A DNA stretch of 64,000 nucleotides from Acarospora socialis (taxonomy: Eukaryota; Ascomycota; Lecanoromycetes; Acarosporales; Acarosporaceae). A program made the position numbers and the translations under genes. Positions within the stretch are counted from its first letter, which is position 1, and every line of letters begins with the position of its first letter. The notes below the pieces were generated by a model. The model did no database searches. It was not told the DNA's origin and worked only from the letters and a program-made list of their open reading frames with translations. Positions 59,163-64,000 of this stretch are shown one piece after another. The DNA lies in NCBI GenBank assembly GCA_025617375.2, contig JAMYGW020000002.1, positions 1,674,001 to 1,738,000 of the forward strand. The letters are read 5' to 3'.

Positions 59163-61167
59163 AAAGCGGCCACATACCCATCCCATCTAACATGTTCTGT
59201 ACGACAAAATTTCCTAGGCGCAACCGGTGCAAGCGTTATGAACGGTGGTTGGCGAGGGCGCGGTCTTGGGAAAAGGATTATCTTCGTTTGATCTTATAAT
59301 GTATACGTTACAGTTTGACTCAGCGCCGTCCTTGGTTATGCTCTTGTCCTCTCCTCGCCTTGGCCCTGCGCTACGATTTCCATCGACGGATACCACATCT
59401 CTTTCCTCTCTTCTTGTATATGCCGCGCCCTTGGTGCGCCTTTTCCATACCTTTCACGGCCTACGGTGTCACAGCGCGCTTGGCTTTCTGGTTTGTTGGG
59501 GTCGGGAAAAGGCGGGTGGGACAAAACTAGGGGTAGTTGGGTGGATGGATGGATGGAATGCTTGACATGACCCTGCTATTGGTGTGGTCCGTTCATCTTC
59601 ATAGTACATAGGTAGCTGACGTGGAAACGAGGTCGACGGACTTCTTATCCGCATATTACCTGCTTTTAATCTTCCATGTTCATCAACACTGATGATAGTG
59701 GCACACCCACTTGAGATTGACCATACGCAGGATACCTACTCTGGGAGTTAAGCTCGCTATGTACATGTAGGTGCGATCGGGTCATCTTGGCATATAAAGC
59801 ACTAGCTAAGTTGTCATATGCCCAATATCGCGATACTGCCTAAATGGGATCGAAGTAGATTGTAGGCTTTGAGCCTTGGGGCCGAATGTAATAACGCGAT
59901 TTACTGACCTCTTCTCTCGTACCAGTTCGTCTTCCAGATATTCGTGCGCTTCTATAACTAAATGCACACTCGCTCCATTTCCCTCCCCAGCTTACACACA
60001 AAACTGCCCTAGTAAAGCTCGCTGACTAATCCAGCCAACCTCACCACCAACTTCACCACCACCGAAGCCCGAGGACGACCTCAATCGCTCTTTATCAAAG
60101 CATCACAACGTACATCAGCACGTCTATATCACTGCTAAGAGGTAGCTTGGAATGTTAAGAGAACCGGACACTTAGGATTCGAAGCGAAAAACAGTCTTTC
60201 TTATCGATGCCGGCGATTAGTTCTGGGAAGTGGCTTGAGGAGGACCTTTCTTCTGATTGCTGATTGAAAGAATTGGCCACCTCACGACCTTATGGCTGTA
60301 TTCTATCTTTTACCGGGAGAAGGCCTTGCCTCCCTCCCCAGTAGTAGGGAGAAAGAAGTCCGTGCTTGGCAGAATCGGCGGAGCATTTGCTTACCTCTCT
60401 GATATGCCTTTTGATTTTCTCAAGACGGTTTATAGGACCTAGTGGGATCTCCTCGGTCTGTCTCTTGTTCTCAGAGTTGGTAGATTTCTTCTGCGTTCTG
60501 CCCCTTTGGCTTTTTCCGAAAGCGTGAATGCAAGGAAGAAAGGCGTGGAGAAGGAGCCAGAGTCACTTCGAGATCGTGGTACAGAGTGAATTATCTATCA
60601 GAACAAGGCGAAAAGCAAATCAAAACAGAGATTTTCACGGTCGATCGTTTGTTCGTGATTCTACGTGTTCACGAAGCGCTGTTCAATCGTTTCAATACAT
60701 CCACGTACATCTGGCTTTAGTTCTCCGTCCGCAAAGCATCGCAGAGTCTTCCTTCCGTTTCCGTTCCTACGAGAATCCTGATATCGAGTTCCTAAACATC
60801 CGTATAGCGCAACCGCGTTCTCCGCCTCGCCGCTTCCTCATCTCGACTCGCGGCATCGCACCCGTGATCTAGGTTTAAGCATACTGCGAAGCCCTCTGTG
60901 AAAGGAAGTCACGACTGCCTCCATTAACATCAACAACAGTCTCGCCTCCCAGCGACCGCCTGATCCGACTAGTAAGTCACCCATAGACTTGTGGATCTCC
61001 TCCCTGTTGTTTTCCCTTCTCTTACACAGTCCTCTCATCGCGTTCCGCTACACGTTCTCACACACTTCACCACGTTACCGCGGTTTCTATACACTTGAAA
61101 GCCCTCTATACCCTCCAAAACACTCCATCCTACCACCGCACCCTCCACCACAACCCATCTAACCACG
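59163..61167. other. Intergenic region, 2.0 kb
   Basis: Between the C2H2 factor and the kinase, both plus strand. Short open frames without motifs. The final ~300 bp are pyrimidine-rich (CTCC, CACC runs) and look like the kinase promoter and leader. Confidence 0.5.
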
Positions 61168-63326
61168 ATGGGGTCCTTCAGGAAGTTCTGCCGTCGTGTC
61201 GCCGCCAAGTAAGTCCTTCGCTTCTCTCATCACCATCACCATACCATCCAGAGACCCTCCCTTTCGTGATAGTCAATCCCTCATCGGCCTCTGCGGACGG
61301 CCTCCCCTACATCAGTCCTATACCATCGCGCTTTGGAAGCCCTCCCTCACGCGAGGACCGCCCTATGATCAGCCATATACAAGGCCCTCCTTTATACCCA
61401 TTCCTATTCGATCCTCCGCCATTCCCAAGGACCTTCCCCTCCCGTTCCCCATTCCAGACATTGATCCAGACACTGACGGCCCCCAGAATGCTCCCAGACA
61501 CCATTCCGGACGTCCGCCCGCTCGCCCGCCGCCAGCCCCTCGGCGACGTGACTGCCGCCGCCAACAACGCGGCCACCACCACCACCACCACCACAGGCAC
61601 CACCACGCCCGCCGTCGCCGCCGCCATCGCCGCCTTCCGCTCACCGCCGCCCGCTGCCGCCGCCCCGCAAGGGAAGAAGAAGCCCTCCCCCGCCCTTCCC
61701 ACCACCACCACCGCACCCACCACCGCACCCACCACCACCACCGCACCCACCACCGCACCCACCACCACCACCCGCACCCTCCGCACCCTCTCGACGGCCC
61801 TCCTCCTCCGGCGCAAAACATCCGTCGGCCCCTGGAAACTCGGGCGCACGCTGGGCAAGGGGGCGAACGGGAAGGTGAAGGAGGCGCGACACGCGGTGAC
61901 GGGGGAGATGGCGGCGGTGAAGATTGTGCGGAAGGAGAAGGGGGAAGTGCCGGGGAATGTGGAGCGGGAGGTGGCTGTGATGGCTGCCTTGGGGGGGATG
62001 GAGGATGGGGAAGGGAGTCGGGGGTTGGTGGGGTTGAAGGATGTTTTTGAGAACGCGAGGGAGGTGTGAGTTCTTACCGTTTTATTTTTCGTTGGTGGTT
62101 TGTCGTCGTCGTTTTGGTTTTTCGGTTTATTTGTTTGTTTGTTTGTTTCCTGGTCTTGGTTACCTCTCATCCATCTATCCGTCGTCTCGCCCCTTCGGTC
62201 TCATCCTACTTCTTCCCTCTTCCCTCTTCCCTCGCCATTCTCCCTCTCTTCATAACCTATACATTCCTTCCTACCGCCTCCCCCAACTAACACCCCCCCT
62301 CCGCACAGATACCTAATCCTCACCCACCACCCCCACGGCGACCTGCACACCTACATCACCACGCACGGCCCCCTCTCCGAACCGCACGCCCTCGCCCTCC
62401 TTGCCCAACTCCTCTCCGCCCTCACCCGCCTTCACGGCCACCACCTCTCCCACCGCGACCTCAAGCCCGAAAACATCCTCCTCTCCTTCCCCGTCCTGCG
62501 CGCCGAACCCGACCTCGCCCTCGCCGACTTCGGCCTCGCCGCCCTCTCCCCCCCCGCCACGCTCCACACCACCCCCTGCGGCTCGCCGCACTACGTCGCG
62601 CCGGAGATCGTCCTGGGACGCGCGTACTCGGGCCCCGAAGTCGACGCGTGGGCCTGCGGCGTCGTCTTCTACGCCATGTTGACGGGCACGCTGCCGTTTC
62701 CGGGCGCGGGCACGCAGCGGACGTTGGGGAAGATTGCGGAGGGACGGTGGGCGCTGCCGAGCGGGGTGCGGGTGTCGAGGGTGTCGAAGGAGCTGTTGAG
62801 GGGTTTGTTGACGAGGGAGCCGAAGAGGCGTATGAGCGTGCAGGAGGCGTGCGCGTATGTGGTGGAGAAGAGGTCGGTTGATGGAGGGGCGGTGGAGAGC
62901 GAGAGCGAGAACGACAAGAAAAACGACGAGAAGAAAGACGGAAGGAAGAAGCCATCTCGGTCCGAACTCGACGACGGCCTGTTGCGGGCGTTGGGCAGTA
63001 TCTGGTGGTGGGTTGGCGAGGACGAGTTGCGTGACCGACTCACGGACCACGAGTGAGTTTTTTCTTCCCTTCCCTTCCCTTCCCTTCCCTTCCTTTCCCT
63101 TTCCTTTTCTTTCCTCAGTCCGTATCCGCTTCCCCTTTCCAAACAAGCCATGAACGCACGCACGAACGAACGGACAGACGGATGGATGGATGGATCCAGA
63201 GAGCCAGTCCAACTGACTGACGTCCTTTGCGCGCACCCGCACAGGCCAAACGACGAGCAGCGCTTCTACGACGCCATCTGTCGCTTCCGGGCCCGGGCCG
63301 ACGGGCGGTACGCTGCGGACCGGTGA
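61168..63326 (+). CDS. Serine/threonine protein kinase, Gin4/Hsl1-like (CAMK group)
   Basis: Four exons, 61168-61208, 61487-62065, 62309-63052 and 63245-63326, all with GT-AG introns, give 481 residues. The first exon encodes only MGSFRKFCRRVAAK plus a split codon. A Thr/Pro/Ala-rich low-complexity stretch (about 45-110, from ACC repeats) precedes the kinase domain. That domain opens SVGPWKLGRTLGKGANGKV (~126-142), with AAVKIV (Lys), HRDLKPENILL (~255), DFGLAAL (~280) and CGSPHYVAPEIV (~297). GPWKLG..LGKG and CGSPHY are typical of Gin4/Hsl1/Nim1-type kinases, which control septins and mitotic entry. This one is much shorter than those (no long C-terminal tail), so its role is uncertain. A short helical tail (FYDAICRFRARADGRY) ends the protein. 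Confidence 0.85.
61565..61775 (+). repeat. ACC trinucleotide / CACCGCACCCACCACC minisatellite in coding sequence
   Basis: ACC runs at ~61,574-61,600 and a repeated APTTAPTTTT-coding unit at ~61,700-61,775 encode a Thr/Pro-rich linker before the kinase domain. Such tracts often vary in length between strains. Confidence 0.8.
63059..63118 (+). repeat. CCCTT polypyrimidine repeat in the last kinase intron
   Basis: A tandem of TTCCC/CCCTT units within intron 63053-63244, followed near 63,150-63,195 by CGCACGAACGAACGGACGGATGGATGG-like short tandem words (ACGA and GATG units). Simple repeat, likely length-variable. Confidence 0.75.
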
Positions 63327-64000
63327 AGGACCTGTCTTTTTCGGAGTCGCAGTCTTGAAGGGATAGCGTCGCGGTTGGGTGGCGGTTTTGGGGTAGGAAG
63401 TCTTCGGGCCGGTTTCTATTGCTCCGATGTACGGCTTTGGTGGTACCTTACTTCCTTGAAGGTCCTATACTTTTACGGAGGAGGAGCGCCTTGCGATTCG
63501 GTCTTTGGGTCGCGTTTGGGTCGGTGGCTTTGGCTGGGTATGCGTCTTCGGCCCCGGTTTTTGTTGCTCGGGGTGTATACTTCTTTCGTATTGACGTTCT
63601 TGGAGTTTCGTATATGGAGAGCCTCCTCGCAATGGACTCTTTTGGTCCGGGGTTCTTGCTCTTGGTGTTTTGGTCATGGGGAACGTTTGTAGAAACGAAC
63701 GAAAACACCTTTGTTTAATGTCTGTCTAGATGCAAACCCTGGAACCGAGACAGATTCATGATGATCGGATTGTCTGACATTATTTATATTCCGTTGTTTA
63801 TGTGATACGTTGCAAATATACCGGACTGCCACCTCCCATATCTACTACCACCCATCACACTTCTTCCCCGCCTCCATATAGGCCGCAATCTCCCTTACGT
63901 GAGATGAACAAAGACACAAAACGGGGTACTTGGTCGAAAATAGATGCCCGAAAATCAAAGAAGCATTAATACAGACACCCACTCCCCTTCCCCTTTCCCC
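63327..64000. other. Downstream of the kinase gene, to window edge
   Basis: 3' untranslated and intergenic sequence. Open frames on both strands (for example 63,375-63,718) have no motif and overlap each other. No feature supported. Confidence 0.45.

Noticed and set aside
61196-62170. His/Arg-rich plus frame and Val-rich minus frame over the ACC repeat
   Set aside because: Frame-shifted readings of the trinucleotide repeat.
62313-63242. 309-codon minus-strand frame over the kinase gene
   Set aside because: Composition is Gly/Glu/Arg- and Arg/Pro-rich without motifs, and it overlaps intron and kinase exons that have clear catalytic motifs.
1-64000. CRISPR array, operon, or phage-type defence system
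   Set aside because: The introns and gene families show a eukaryotic fungal genome. No spaced direct-repeat array was seen.

Overview
The window looks like a chromosome segment of a filamentous ascomycete (Pezizomycotina). Dothideomycetes are my best guess, but the sequence does not prove the class. The evidence is short GT-AG introns (about 50-240 bp) with CTGAC/CTAAC-like branch sites, compact genes on both strands, and fungal-type families (MIC19, ferric reductase, TRM44, GNA1, a Seb1-like C2H2 factor). There is also a sharply bounded AT-rich block of dead retrotransposons like those in fungi with repeat-directed C-to-T mutation.

Left block, about 1-19,813: very AT-rich and without a convincing host gene. 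It is a nested pile of LTR-retrotransposon fossils. From left to right it holds a Ty1/copia fossil on the minus strand running off the left edge, a Ty3/gypsy chromovirus fossil on the plus strand (about 2,230-7,100), a minus-strand Cys-rich open frame (7,474-7,962), and a full-length Ty3/gypsy chromovirus fossil with paired 352-bp LTRs (7,997-14,182). These are followed by a short plus-strand copia fragment and a second minus-strand copia fossil (about 14,440-19,800). Inside the second copia fossil sits a small LTR-bounded element without pol (15,783-17,087), flanked by the 5-bp duplication ATAAC and carrying a 12-bp minisatellite. The block has essentially no CG and almost no CC/GG dinucleotides, yet CA and TG stay common. 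This differs from the classic CpA-directed RIP signature. The few surviving CC/GG pairs that I found lie in the 7,997-14,182 element, which suggests it is the youngest large insertion.

Right block, about 19,814-64,000: normal base composition and host genes. In order these are signal peptide peptidase (+), exosome subunit RRP43 (-), a ferric-chelate reductase (+), MICOS subunit MIC19 (-), a PAN-like cysteine-rich membrane-anchored protein (-, with a reading-frame inconsistency), glucokinase (+), tRNA Um44 methyltransferase TRM44 (-) and glucosamine-6-phosphate N-acetyltransferase GNA1 (-). Then come an RGS-domain membrane protein (+), a class 3 diacylglycerol-lipase-like protein (+), an unrecognised two-exon coiled-coil gene (+), about 8 kb without a confident gene, a Seb1-like C2H2 transcription factor (+) and a Gin4/Hsl1-like protein kinase (+).

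The host genes are housekeeping or signalling genes from unrelated pathways. Several pairs are divergent or convergent, and I see no biosynthetic cluster or defence island. The most unusual signal is the mutation signature and layering of the retroelement block. I did not find a convincing new multi-gene system.
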